From NCBI RefSeq assembly GCF_050433445.1, contig NZ_JBNPXF010000039.1, positions 1-12,243 of the forward strand: 12,243 bases of DNA, written 5' to 3'. Below are positions 1 through 6,145 of this stretch, in pieces. Every line of letters begins with the position of its first letter. Position 1 is the first letter of the stretch. The position numbers were made by a program, and so were the translations under genes. The notes under the pieces were generated by a model, which worked only from the letters and a program-made list of their open reading frames with translations, ran no database searches and was not told the DNA's origin. The stretch is from Kroppenstedtia sanguinis (GTDB taxonomy: Bacteria > Bacillota > Bacilli > Thermoactinomycetales > DSM-45169).

Positions 1-51
1 AAATTGGGCGACCTTTCCCCTGTAGAGCATCGGGAAAAAGTCGCCGCATAA
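1..51 (+). CDS. IS3-family transposase OrfB, C-terminal fragment
   Basis: Reading from base 1 in frame gives KLGDLSPVEHREKVAA followed by TAA at 49-51. A tail of the form 'LSPVEYR...' just before the stop is characteristic of the DDE integrase (OrfB) of IS3-family elements, and the matching terminal repeat follows at 68-92. Only the last 16 residues are in view, so neither the catalytic DDE residues nor the OrfA/OrfB frameshift can be inspected. Whether the element is intact is unknown. The call rests on the tail motif plus the adjacent repeat. Confidence 0.7.
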   Translation, partial: KLGDLSPVEHREKVAA

Positions 52-92
52 CCGTTCTTTTTTTCATTGTCTACTTGACGGGGTCAAGACCA
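1..92 (+). mobile_element. Right end of an IS3-family insertion sequence (partial)
   Basis: The window opens inside an insertion sequence. A transposase tail ends at base 51. After 16 bases comes a 25-base sequence at 68-92 that begins TGTCTACTTGACGGGG and ends CCA. Its reverse complement starts TGGTCTTGACCCCGTC, the usual look of IS3/IS150-group terminal repeats, which end 5'-TG...CA-3'. Within it CTTGAC (74-79) and GTCAAG (83-88) form a small palindrome. The element would end at about base 92, only 32 bases past the lepB stop codon, so it sits tail-to-tail with lepB. The left end and the 3-bp target duplication lie outside the window and cannot be checked here. Confidence 0.75.
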
Positions 93-124
93 AAGGGGCC
101 GTTTTTTCTGTTGTTTATTGTTTA

Positions 125-703
125 TTACCGGAAGGGCAAGCGATCGGTTCGCCAGATCATTTTGCCCAGCACGTGGTCGATTGGGACCGGGCCGATCTCT
201 CGGCTGTCTCTGCTGTTATCTCGGTTGTCCCCCATGACAAAGACATGGTTTTCAGGGATTTTATATTTGGTTTGGTGATAGGGATCCGTTGTATCGTCCA
301 GGGTATAGGACTCTTCCAGCAATTCATTGTTACGATACACCCGGTTGTCTTTGAATTCCAGGATATCTCCCGGCTTTCCAACTACCCGTTTCAGCCAGCG
401 GCTGTCGGTTTGCTCTTTTCCTGTGAGCAACCGGTAGAGAGAGGCTTCCTTCAATTCTCGGACCAGAGTATGTTTCTCCTCGATCTGGCTGTCGATGACC
501 ACGATATCCTCGTATTCGGGAGTTTGGTTTAAAGTATGGGGGATTTTAGATACAAAGATATAGTTCTTGTCCTGAAGTGTCGGCTCCATGGATTGACCGT
601 GAACTTCCGCCGGTTCGATCAAGAAGGTGGTGATCAACAGGGCGAGAACGGCGGCCACGGCGATGGAGAGTATCCATTGAAATAGAGTTAGAATCGGTTT
701 CAT
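125..703 (-). CDS. lepB: Type I signal peptidase (SipS/LepB family)
   Basis: Membrane-bound serine protease that removes signal peptides from secreted preproteins, acting on the outer face of the cytoplasmic membrane. The 192-residue product has one N-terminal membrane anchor (about residues 8-28). After it come the family boxes in order: GQSMEPTL with nucleophile Ser38, RWLKRVVGKPGD with general base Lys105, and GDNRDNSRDSR (about 158-168). Length and single anchor fit the Bacillus SipS/SipT type rather than the longer proteobacterial LepB. The start at 703 is chosen because GGAGGAA lies just upstream at normal spacing; an in-frame ATG 63 bases further upstream has no such site and adds a non-membrane extension. 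It lies downstream of the molybdopterin oxidoreductase on the same strand, 104 bases away. No terminator hairpin is visible between its stop and the IS3 end, so its original 3' region may have been displaced. Confidence 0.95.
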   Translation of the reverse strand: MKPILTLFQWILSIAVAAVLALLITTFLIEPAEVHGQSMEPTLQDKNYIFVSKIPHTLNQTPEYEDIVVIDSQIEEKHTLVRELKEASLYRLLTGKEQTDSRWLKRVVGKPGDILEFKDNRVYRNNELLEESYTLDDTTDPYHQTKYKIPENHVFVMGDNRDNSRDSREIGPVPIDHVLGKMIWRTDRLPFR

Positions 704-784
704 CGTGTTTTTCCTCCATATGGGAACCAGCTCTTTGCAAAAGGGGAAGGGGATATCTGTGATCAAGTTCGTTCAAGGATATTT

Positions 785-811
785 ATCATAGTAACATATC
801 CAGAGCATCAA
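785..811 (-). promoter_or_regulatory. Weak candidate promoter for lepB
   Basis: On the minus strand TTGATG (806-811) and TATGAT (785-790) resemble -35 and -10 boxes, but the 15-base spacer is short and the -35 box overlaps the stop codon of the upstream oxidoreductase gene. A GGATAT...ATATCC inverted repeat (777-782 and 796-801) overlaps the same place and has no T-run, so it is not a convincing terminator. lepB may have its own promoter here or may simply be read through from upstream. Confidence 0.25.
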
Positions 812-3159
812 CTGATCTCGGTTTCCAGATCTGCTACCCGTTTTTCTACGTATTTCACATCTTTACGTCCATAAAAAGTCTCCGCTTTTTCAAGGATGCA
901 GGTCGTGTTGTATTCGGGAATTCCTGCGTATTCTTCATAGACCCCTTTGGGGATGAGGATATTTCCCTCTGGCCAGTGCACCTCCAAGTTGCCGGAGCGG
1001 ATCGGGGCAAAGCGTGCCTTACCGTGAAAGCGTCCGTGCTGGTTATACAGGACGATCGCGTCCCCTTCTTCGATGAAGAGCTTCGCAGCATCTTCCTGAT
1101 GGATCAGTACATCCAAACGATCTGCGTTATTAAAGGGATCGGTCTCACTATAGATCATGGAGTTAAATTGTTTGCCCCGTCGGGTGGTGATCCGGAAGTG
1201 CCCTTCCGTTTCTCGATGTTCTGGCAGTTCTATAGGAAGAAGGTTGCCCCTGCCATCCGGGGTGGGACAGACCCCTCCTTCACACAACCAAGCCCCTCCC
1301 CATTGGAACACATCCCCCTGTTTCTGCAGATGCTGGATTCCGTCGTAGTCCGGTGCGGCCTGGGCGATCTCTTCCCGGATCTGTTGCGCATTTTCCAGGC
1401 GGAGACGCTCTTTGGCCTCGGGCTTGACCCGTGCCGCCAAGTTGAGGTAGATTTGCCACTCGGGGCGGGCTTCTTCGATCCGAGGCCCCTCGATTTCCGG
1501 GGAGAAATAGACCATTCTCTCCGTAGAAGTAGAGGTGCAACCTCCAGGTTGCTCATACCGGGTCATCGCCGGCAAGACAATCACCGCTTCTCTAGCGTCC
1601 AGCAAAGTGGAGGTATTGAAGATAATGTCCTGGTGTACCCGAACATCCAGCTCCGTCAGGCTACGGCGAACGAAGTCCGGATCAGGCATGGTTTCCAAAA
1701 AGTTGCCGCCGGAGAGGTAGTAAAGACGGGTCTTCTGCTCGTGATCCTCAGGAAGGAGGGCGTTCTCCAGGGTGATACCGACGATATCCCCCTGCCAACG
1801 GGGGATTTCAAAGTCCCACACCTTTTCCAACCGTTGCAGGTTGGTCTCGTCAAAGCCACCCCCAGGTAAGCTGAAGGGGTCGGCCCCCATTTCACCGGAA
1901 CCTTGAACGCCGGAGTGTCCCCGGATGGGCATGACACCGCAATGTTCCCGGCCGAGAAACCCGCGGAGCAGAGCGAGATTGGCTACCTGGGAAATATTAT
2001 CTGTACCGAAACGATGTTGGGTCAGCCCCATGGACCACACGAAAACAGCGGATTGCGCCCCGGCGAGAAGTTCAGCGAACTCTTGCATCCGTTCTCGACT
2101 GAGCCCTGAGGAACGCTCCAGCTCCGCCCAATCGGTTTTTTCGATGTGTTCTTTCAGGGATTGATAGCCGTGGGTGTGTGCCTGAACAAAGGAATGGTTG
2201 ATGGCAGAACCGGGGTTCTGCTCCTCCATTTCAAACCAGTGCTTCATCACTCCGTTCATAAAGGCGATATCTCCGCCGATGTTCACCTGGTAAAAATCGT
2301 CGGCGATCCGGGTGCCAAACAGGGCGGAATCTGGTATGGAGGGAACCCAGTAGGCATCCATCGACGGTTCATGATAGGGATTGATGACGATAATCTTGGT
2401 TCCTTTGCGCTTGGCGGCGTACATATATTTGGTGGAGACGGGCTGGTTGTTGGCGGCGACTGATCCCCAGAAGACAAGAACGTCTGTTCCGATCCAATCC
2501 TTGTAGTTGCAACTGGAGGCTCCGATTCCGAGGGAGCGTTTCAGAGCGGTTTTGGATGGAGAGTGGCAGATTCGCGAAGCATTATCGATATGATTGGTAC
2601 CCAGAAAACGCGCTACCTTGGCGGCGGTGTAGTAAGTTTCGTTGGCGATTCCCCGGGACGTCAGATAAAAGGCAAACTGTCGGGGGCCCAATTTTTTCAT
2701 TTTTTCCGCGACCCGATCTAAGGCTTCATCCCAGGAAATGCGCCGGAATTTGCGATCTCCGGGTTCCCGGAGCAAGGGATAGGGGATCCGCCCCAGATTA
2801 CGAAGCTCTTCGCTACTCAGTTTGCGCAGTTCATCGATGTCTTGGTGAAGAATTTCCGGTTTCATCGCCGGCATCGTATTGAGGCGCAGGACATTGAGGC
2901 GGGTGGTGCACAGATGAGGTCCGGTCAAGGTCTGATCCTTTAGACCAGCCACACCCAATGCACAACCGTCACAGACCCCCTGGGTCAGGATCCGGTAGGC
3001 ATAGGGCAGATTGTCCCGGTTCTTCCAAACGACTTTCATCGTGTCCCGGATATGCCGGGGTTTTGTCTTCTCCATCCCGAAGGGAACGTAGCTTACCCAA
3101 TGGTTGGGGTCCGGTATTTTAGGAAGGGAGACAGGACCGGTGTGTCGGGTTTTTCCCAT
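808..3159 (-). CDS. FdhF/YdeP-family molybdopterin oxidoreductase (formate dehydrogenase alpha-like)
   Basis: A 783-residue protein of the formate-dehydrogenase-alpha-like clade (YdeP type), which uses bis-molybdopterin guanine dinucleotide; the physiological substrate of this clade is not settled. Near the N terminus CDGC (Cys63, Cys66) and a later Cys (about 84) could hold an iron-sulphur cluster. NASRICHSP places Cys198 at the metal-ligand position that is Sec or Cys in formate dehydrogenases. The central part (about 380-430, MGLTQHRFGTDN and LLRGFLGREHCGVMPIRGHSGVQG) and the C-terminal molydopterin-binding domain (about 670-760, RITTRRGKQFNSMIY) are intact. No Tat signal is seen, so it is probably cytoplasmic. 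The start at 3159 is preferred over upstream ATGs at 3177 and 3189 because AAGGAGGA lies 8 bases before it. There are no FdhD, cofactor-synthesis or iron-sulphur partner genes in this window, so electron partners must be encoded elsewhere. A long open frame on the opposite strand (976-1869) is its shadow. Confidence 0.93.
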   Translation of the reverse strand: MGKTRHTGPVSLPKIPDPNHWVSYVPFGMEKTKPRHIRDTMKVVWKNRDNLPYAYRILTQGVCDGCALGVAGLKDQTLTGPHLCTTRLNVLRLNTMPAMKPEILHQDIDELRKLSSEELRNLGRIPYPLLREPGDRKFRRISWDEALDRVAEKMKKLGPRQFAFYLTSRGIANETYYTAAKVARFLGTNHIDNASRICHSPSKTALKRSLGIGASSCNYKDWIGTDVLVFWGSVAANNQPVSTKYMYAAKRKGTKIIVINPYHEPSMDAYWVPSIPDSALFGTRIADDFYQVNIGGDIAFMNGVMKHWFEMEEQNPGSAINHSFVQAHTHGYQSLKEHIEKTDWAELERSSGLSRERMQEFAELLAGAQSAVFVWSMGLTQHRFGTDNISQVANLALLRGFLGREHCGVMPIRGHSGVQGSGEMGADPFSLPGGGFDETNLQRLEKVWDFEIPRWQGDIVGITLENALLPEDHEQKTRLYYLSGGNFLETMPDPDFVRRSLTELDVRVHQDIIFNTSTLLDAREAVIVLPAMTRYEQPGGCTSTSTERMVYFSPEIEGPRIEEARPEWQIYLNLAARVKPEAKERLRLENAQQIREEIAQAAPDYDGIQHLQKQGDVFQWGGAWLCEGGVCPTPDGRGNLLPIELPEHRETEGHFRITTRRGKQFNSMIYSETDPFNNADRLDVLIHQEDAAKLFIEEGDAIVLYNQHGRFHGKARFAPIRSGNLEVHWPEGNILIPKGVYEEYAGIPEYNTTCILEKAETFYGRKDVKYVEKRVADLETEIS

Positions 3160-3201
3160 GATGAGTCCTCCTTGCATGATCCATTTCACCTAAAAGGAAT
3201 G

Positions 3202-3222
3202 CCCCTTCAGGCTGTGAAGGGG
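3202..3222 (-). promoter_or_regulatory. Perfect 8-bp hairpin in the leader of the molybdopterin oxidoreductase gene
   Basis: CCCCTTCA (3202-3209) and TGAAGGGG (3215-3222) are exact inverted repeats around a five-base loop. They lie 43-63 bases upstream of the start codon at 3159, inside the probable 5' untranslated region or promoter. No T-run follows on the minus strand, so it is not a standard intrinsic terminator. It could be a protein operator, an RNA-stabilising hairpin or part of a cofactor-responsive leader; the sequence does not decide. No convincing -35/-10 pair for this gene was found, though A/T-rich TTATCTAAAAT-like sequence lies just upstream on the minus strand. Confidence 0.5.
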
Positions 3223-3616
3223 TACAGAAATTTTAGATAACACACTCATATGGTAGCATGAGACCCGGATCCTCACAAGGCGGAGAAAGCGCGATATCAC
3301 AACGTATTTTTTTACTTTTTTGCGGATTCGCCCCTTTATGGATGCGATGTTTATTCAATGCAACCGCCTTTTTTTCAGGTGTGTGGATGATCTGGATTTC
3401 AGGTGGGGAAGTCGCGTTCGACCCATTAAAGTAAACAATTCATTTTAAGATCATCAGGAGAGAAGTGGCCTATCCATTTTCGCTTCCGCATAAAAATAAC
3501 TTGATAAAGGGAGAGGATGCTGGTTCATATGGAGGGAATATTGCAATTATTGGTTCAGTTCTTTTGCTATGATGGGGAAAAGGGTTCCTAAGATCGGCGT
3601 CCGAGGAGGTGGGGAA
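3223..3616. other. Divergent intergenic region between the oxidoreductase and the DUF819 gene
   Basis: About 390 bases between two divergent genes. It holds A/T-rich tracts (for example around 3305-3320 and 3368-3377) and promoter-like boxes near its right end. A possible 37-codon frame from 3338 has no ribosome binding site and was not accepted. No tRNA, known riboswitch or transposon end was recognised. Confidence 0.5.
3565..3573 (+). promoter_or_regulatory. Extended -10 promoter for the DUF819 gene
   Basis: TGCTATGAT is an extended -10 element (TG, one base, then TATGAT). It would start transcription near 3580 and leave a leader of about 37 bases with the AGGAGG site before the start at 3617. 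An alternative pair lies upstream: TTGATA (3501-3506) and TCATAT (3525-3530) with an 18-base spacer. Either or both could be used. Confidence 0.4.
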
Positions 3617-4798
3617 ATGACGAGTGAGGCTTTGGTGACCAGCCCCTTTGGTGTGGGGGCAGTCATCACATCTCTTATCGCCTTATCTTTTTGGCTGGAT
3701 CGTCGGTTCAGATTTTTTTCCTGGTTAGGTACGGCGATTTTGGTGATCACCGGAGGGGCTGTCCTAGTGAATCTGGGGGTGATCCCTTCCTCTGTGGGGG
3801 AAGAAGAACTGAATCCTGTCTATATTTTTTCAGGGGACTACGGAGTTCCTTTGGCGATCGTGTTGCTCCTGTTAGCGACGGATTTTGGCCAGGTTCGCTC
3901 TTTGGGCAGGTCGGCGTTGGTAGCCTTTGCGTTGGGAGTGGTGGGGACGGCTGTCGGTGCAGTAGTGGGGGTTTGGTTGACTGCAGGAGGGATCGGCGGA
4001 GAAGCGTGGAAATTGGGCGGTCAGTTTGCCGCCAGCTATATCGGCGGAGGGATCAACTACGCCGCTGTTGGCAATGCCTTGGGAACCTCGGAAACGATGT
4101 ATGCGACTGGAGCCGCAGCAGATAACATCATGACGAATATATGGATGGTGATGACGGCGATCCTACCGGTGATTCTGGTTCGTTGGTATCCTAGTATTCG
4201 CACCCGGTCCGCTCCAGTGGCGAAACGTCGAGAAACTTCATTTTGGAACCGGGGGGAATGGGGAATTCAGGATTTGGTCCTTCTGTTGGCCATCTCCTTT
4301 ACAGTGGTGGCGGTGGCGGAAGCGATCACTCTCTGGATGGATAGATGGATCGGTTTGGAGATTCCGTCGGTAGTCTGGTATACCACCTTGGCTTTGCTGT
4401 TGGCGGTTTTCACTCCGGTAAAGCGGTTAAAAGGTGGGGAAGAAGTGGGCAACTTCATCCTTCATTTTTTCTTCGCCACAATGGGGGCAGGCACAATCCT
4501 GGGCACGCTGGTGGACAAAGGGCCGGTGGTGTTCCTGTTTATTTCGATTGTGGTTGGAATTCACGGCCTCATCATTTTTGGAATGGGGCGGATTTTCAAG
4601 GTGGAAGTGGAGATGTTGGCGGTAGCTAGCCAGGCTTGTGTAGGTGGCCCATCCACAGCCCTTGCCCTGGCCAGTTCCAAAGGATGGACTACTCTAGTCA
4701 CCCCTGCCGTTTTGTTGGGGGTGCTAGGGTATGCGATTGGAAATTATGTCGGGATCTTCATGGGGCAGTGGATGCACTGGATATTGACAGGAGGATAA
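3617..4798 (+). CDS. DUF819 family membrane protein (YjcL-like)
   Basis: A 393-residue, very hydrophobic protein of the DUF819 family, to which Bacillus subtilis YjcL belongs; the transported substrate is not known. The chain is built of roughly ten or more membrane segments in two similar halves. Each half carries a conserved glycine-rich stretch: ASYIGGGINYAAVGNALG (about residues 140-157) in the first, and ACVGGPSTALALASSKGW near the C terminus in the second. Such paired Gly/Asn and Gly/Pro loops inside an inverted-repeat membrane fold suggest a secondary transporter, by inference only. The start at 3617 follows AGGAGGTGG at proper spacing; an ATG 48 bases earlier would place a charged, non-membrane tail ahead of it and overlaps the likely -10 box. 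It is monocistronic: divergent from the oxidoreductase and closed by a strong terminator. Confidence 0.88.
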   Translation: MTSEALVTSPFGVGAVITSLIALSFWLDRRFRFFSWLGTAILVITGGAVLVNLGVIPSSVGEEELNPVYIFSGDYGVPLAIVLLLLATDFGQVRSLGRSALVAFALGVVGTAVGAVVGVWLTAGGIGGEAWKLGGQFAASYIGGGINYAAVGNALGTSETMYATGAAADNIMTNIWMVMTAILPVILVRWYPSIRTRSAPVAKRRETSFWNRGEWGIQDLVLLLAISFTVVAVAEAITLWMDRWIGLEIPSVVWYTTLALLLAVFTPVKRLKGGEEVGNFILHFFFATMGAGTILGTLVDKGPVVFLFISIVVGIHGLIIFGMGRIFKVEVEMLAVASQACVGGPSTALALASSKGWTTLVTPAVLLGVLGYAIGNYVGIFMGQWMHWILTGG

Positions 4799-4804
4799 AT
4801 GTTC

Positions 4805-4832
4805 AAAAAGCCGACTTCCCGGTCGGCTTTTT
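4805..4832 (+). terminator. Rho-independent terminator after the DUF819 gene
   Basis: AAAAAGCCGAC (4805-4815) and GTCGGCTTTTT (4822-4832) form an 11-bp stem with a six-base loop, starting six bases after the stop codon. The G/C core is followed by five T residues. The symmetric A-run means it could also stop transcription arriving on the minus strand. Confidence 0.93.
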
Positions 4833-4878
4833 CCAGCTTCCATCGGAGTGGAGAAAAAGGCGGCCCTGATCATCCGGG

Positions 4879-4900
4879 ATGGTTTTCGATCTAAAACCAT
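4879..4900. repeat. Imperfect 22-bp palindrome
   Basis: ATGGTTTT (4879-4886) and AAAACCAT (4893-4900) are exact inverted repeats around CGATCT, whose inner GATC continues the symmetry, leaving one mismatched pair. No T-run follows on either strand. A short AGTATACT palindrome lies next to it at 4902-4909. It could be an operator or cruciform-prone site; no gene starts nearby that would identify a partner. Confidence 0.5.
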
Positions 4901-5007
4901 GAGTATACTTCCTACGACGAACCACAATCTTGTATGATAAAGAGCGAGTAAAAACTCCTCTGAAAATATGGCGAATCACAGGGCTGTTGATTAACCATAA
5001 GTGGATG

Positions 5008-5043
5008 ATGGAAAGAGGGAAAGGATCCTTTCCCTCTTTCCAT
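5008..5043. repeat. Perfect 36-bp palindrome
   Basis: Bases 5008-5025 are the exact reverse complement of 5026-5043, with no spacer, centred on a GGATCC. The left arm begins ATGGAAAGAGGGAAAGG, so one strand of each arm is almost pure purine. As RNA it would be a very stable hairpin with a minimal GATC loop, but no T-run follows on either strand, so it is not a typical intrinsic terminator. It lies 210 bases past the DUF819 terminator and 177 bases before the GntR gene. It could be a cruciform site, the core of a small mobile element, or an mRNA-end processing structure. Confidence 0.8.
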
Positions 5044-5078
5044 TGCCCCCATCGTAAAATATGGCTTAAGGGGACAGA

Positions 5079-5139
5079 GATGGTGGGAGAGCTATGATCT
5101 CTTGCAAAGAGCGCAAAAGCTCTTCACCGTCCCACCATC
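5079..5139 (+). other. Nested stem-loop, possible three-way-junction RNA or element core
   Basis: GATGGTGGGA (5079-5088) pairs exactly with TCCCACCATC (5130-5139). Inside it AAGAGC (5107-5112) pairs with GCTCTT (5119-5124). A weaker stem, AGAG (5088-5091) with CTCT (5099-5102), lies to its left. Together these give a closed stem carrying two inner hairpins, a layout seen in some cis-acting RNAs. It sits 81 bases upstream of the GntR start codon. I could not match it to a known riboswitch or T-box, and no terminator stem follows. It may equally be part of the repeat region around it. Confidence 0.4.
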
Positions 5140-5219
5140 CCCACCTGATTTCCTGCCTAAAATATTATGAATCAACACGCCTGCCCTGTATCGATTTAAC
5201 AGCGAGAAAGGACGATATG

Positions 5220-5910
5220 ATGTTGTCAAATTCGCTCAAACGGCAATCGGTTAGCAGTGTGGTATACGACACTCTGGAAAAGGAAAATTATTGAATTGGA
5301 TTATAAACCAGACCAACAGCTGAACGAGGAGATGTTGACAAAGGAATTAGATGTCAGCCGGACGCCTCTTCGGCAGGCGCTGCATCGGTTGGAGCTGGAG
5401 GGTTTGATCATCCGGAGGGTAAACGGAAGAATCGCTGTCGCCTCGATCACAGTGGAAGAGGCGGAGGAAGTTTTTGAGGTCAGAGAGGTGTTGGAAGGTT
5501 TGATCGCCAAGGAGGCGACCCAACATATTACTGCGGAGCAAATCGGGAAACTAGAAGAAGTATTGACACTGATGGAGAGGGCTGCGGAAAAGAAACAAAG
5601 TCTGAGCCTCATCCGGCATGGAAGCGCATTTCATCATATTTTGTATGAATCCGGGCACAACGAAACTGCGATCCGCTTTTTAGATCAATTAAACAGTCGA
5701 ATTGAGCGGTATCGCCGTCTGGGCGGCTACCTAAATCCGGAATATATGCCGATGCTCCCTGTTCAGGAACACCAAAAAGTTTTTCACTTCATCCGGGAGC
5801 GAAAAGCAGAAGAGGCTGAATGGGCGATGCGGGCACACATTCGGCGTAGTTTGGAGTTGACCAAGGAGACGCTAAGCTATCACATCGATCGAGATTCATC
5901 GGATACATAA
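5220..5910 (+). pseudogene. GntR family (FadR/FCD subfamily) transcriptional regulator, frameshifted
   Basis: The winged-helix N terminus and FCD ligand-binding domain of a GntR/FCD regulator are encoded in two overlapping frames. Frame one starts at ATG 5220 (AGAAAGGA seven bases upstream) and reads MLSNSLKRQSVSSVVYDTLE before stopping at 5292-5294. Frame two continues KIIELDYKPDQQLNEEMLTK, then the recognition helix DVSRTPLRQALHRLELEGL, and runs intact to 5910. Removing one base within AAAAGG (5278-5283) joins them into a normal 229-residue protein. FCD features include FHHILYESGHN, QEHQKVFHF and the C-terminal AHIRRS, with His residues that usually bind a metal. Its place directly before prpC makes it the likely regulator of that operon. 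As written the gene is broken, unless translation starts inside: GTG 5257 has no binding site, and TTG 5296 has AAAAGGA upstream but loses the first helix. A sequencing error, a real mutation or a programmed shift are all possible. Confidence 0.8.
5257..5272. promoter_or_regulatory. GTATAC-centred palindrome inside the start of the GntR gene
   Basis: GTGTGGTATACGACAC is a 16-bp palindrome with a single mismatched pair flanking the GTATAC core. GntR/FCD regulators commonly bind sites centred on GTATAC or TTGTATACAA, and a related TGTATACA lies in the prpC promoter. Its place within the regulator's own first codons could allow autoregulation by roadblock. The fact that it lies inside coding sequence weakens the case. 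Confidence 0.3.
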
Positions 5911-5926
5911 ACTGTTTTGCCTGCTA

Positions 5927-5955
5927 TTGACTCAGATTGTATATTTGTATACATT
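5927..5955 (+). promoter_or_regulatory. Promoter of the prpCDB operon with GntR-type operator boxes
   Basis: TTGACT (5927-5932) and TACATT (5950-5955), 17 bases apart, form a SigA-type promoter 17 bases after the regulator's stop codon. Overlapping its spacer and -10 box are two tandem TGTATA boxes (5938-5943 and 5946-5951). The second completes the palindrome TGTATACA (5946-5953), close to the TTGTATACAA sites of many GntR/FCD regulators, so a repressor bound here would block the polymerase. TATACATT also resembles a SigE -10 box, but no SigE -35 box stands at the right distance. The leader of about 180 bases holds a TGTAAG/CTTACA inverted repeat (5961-5966, 5982-5987) and a short GGAGA/TCTCC palindrome (6058-6069). 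Confidence 0.6.
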
Positions 5956-6081
5956 TGTGATGTAAGCGACCAACATCTTCACTTACAGGGGTTAGTCGTC
6001 CGCTGGCATCCGGAACCTGTGGCTTTGGGATGGATCCGCTTGGGGATCTCTATTTGGGGAGATGTCTCCTTGTCCTTCGTT

Positions 6082-6097
6082 TTGAAATCGTTTACTT
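6082..6097 (+). promoter_or_regulatory. Candidate cre site (CcpA binding) upstream of prpC
   Basis: TTGAAATCGTTTACTT matches the catabolite-responsive element consensus WTGNAARCGNWWWCAW at 14 of 16 positions, including the central CG. It lies 49 bases before the prpC start and well downstream of the promoter at 5927, a roadblock position. The B. subtilis mmg operon, which carries the equivalent genes, is known to be glucose-repressed through a cre, so the site is plausible. A poorer cre-like sequence (12 of 16) lies at 5960-5975. Confidence 0.5.
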
Positions 6098-6145
6098 TCC
6101 TGTTGAGTCTGTCCCTTAACGTCGATCATCATAGGGAGGCGCTAA

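Larger units (their letters stand above)
4963..5184. repeat. Cluster of related short motifs (MITE-like region)
   Basis: This gene-free stretch holds several variants of one motif. AAAATATGGC occurs at 4963-4972 and again at 5056-5065, and its reverse complement recurs at 12167-12176. CAGGGCTGTTGATTAACC at 4979-4996 faces AATCAACACGCCTG at 5170-5183, giving degenerate inverted ends about 200 bases apart. The same 14 bases (reverse complement CAGGCGTGTTGATT) occur at 12152-12165. The left unit is itself an imperfect hairpin (TATGG at 4967-4971 with CCATA at 4995-4999). The arrangement is compatible with a small non-autonomous element or a set of regulator sites, but the copies are short and degenerate and part of the likeness could be chance. 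Confidence 0.4.

Noticed and set aside
976..1869. A 297-codon open frame on the plus strand
   Set aside because: It is antisense to the well-supported molybdopterin oxidoreductase gene, has no ribosome binding site and no recognisable protein features.
3338..3451. A 37-codon open frame in the divergent intergenic region
   Set aside because: It has no ribosome binding site and an arbitrary-looking composition, and no homologue comes to mind.
5008..5043. The 36-bp palindrome as an intrinsic terminator
   Set aside because: No T-run follows on either strand and no gene ends nearby; the DUF819 gene already has a strong terminator 176 bases earlier.
4963..5184. The repeat cluster as a CRISPR array
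   Set aside because: The units are degenerate, in both orientations and unevenly spaced, and no cas gene is present.
5938..5955. A SigE-type -10 box (TATACATT) before prpC
   Set aside because: The B. subtilis mmg operon uses SigE, which made it tempting, but no SigE -35 sequence is found at the right spacing, while a SigA -35/-10 pair is.
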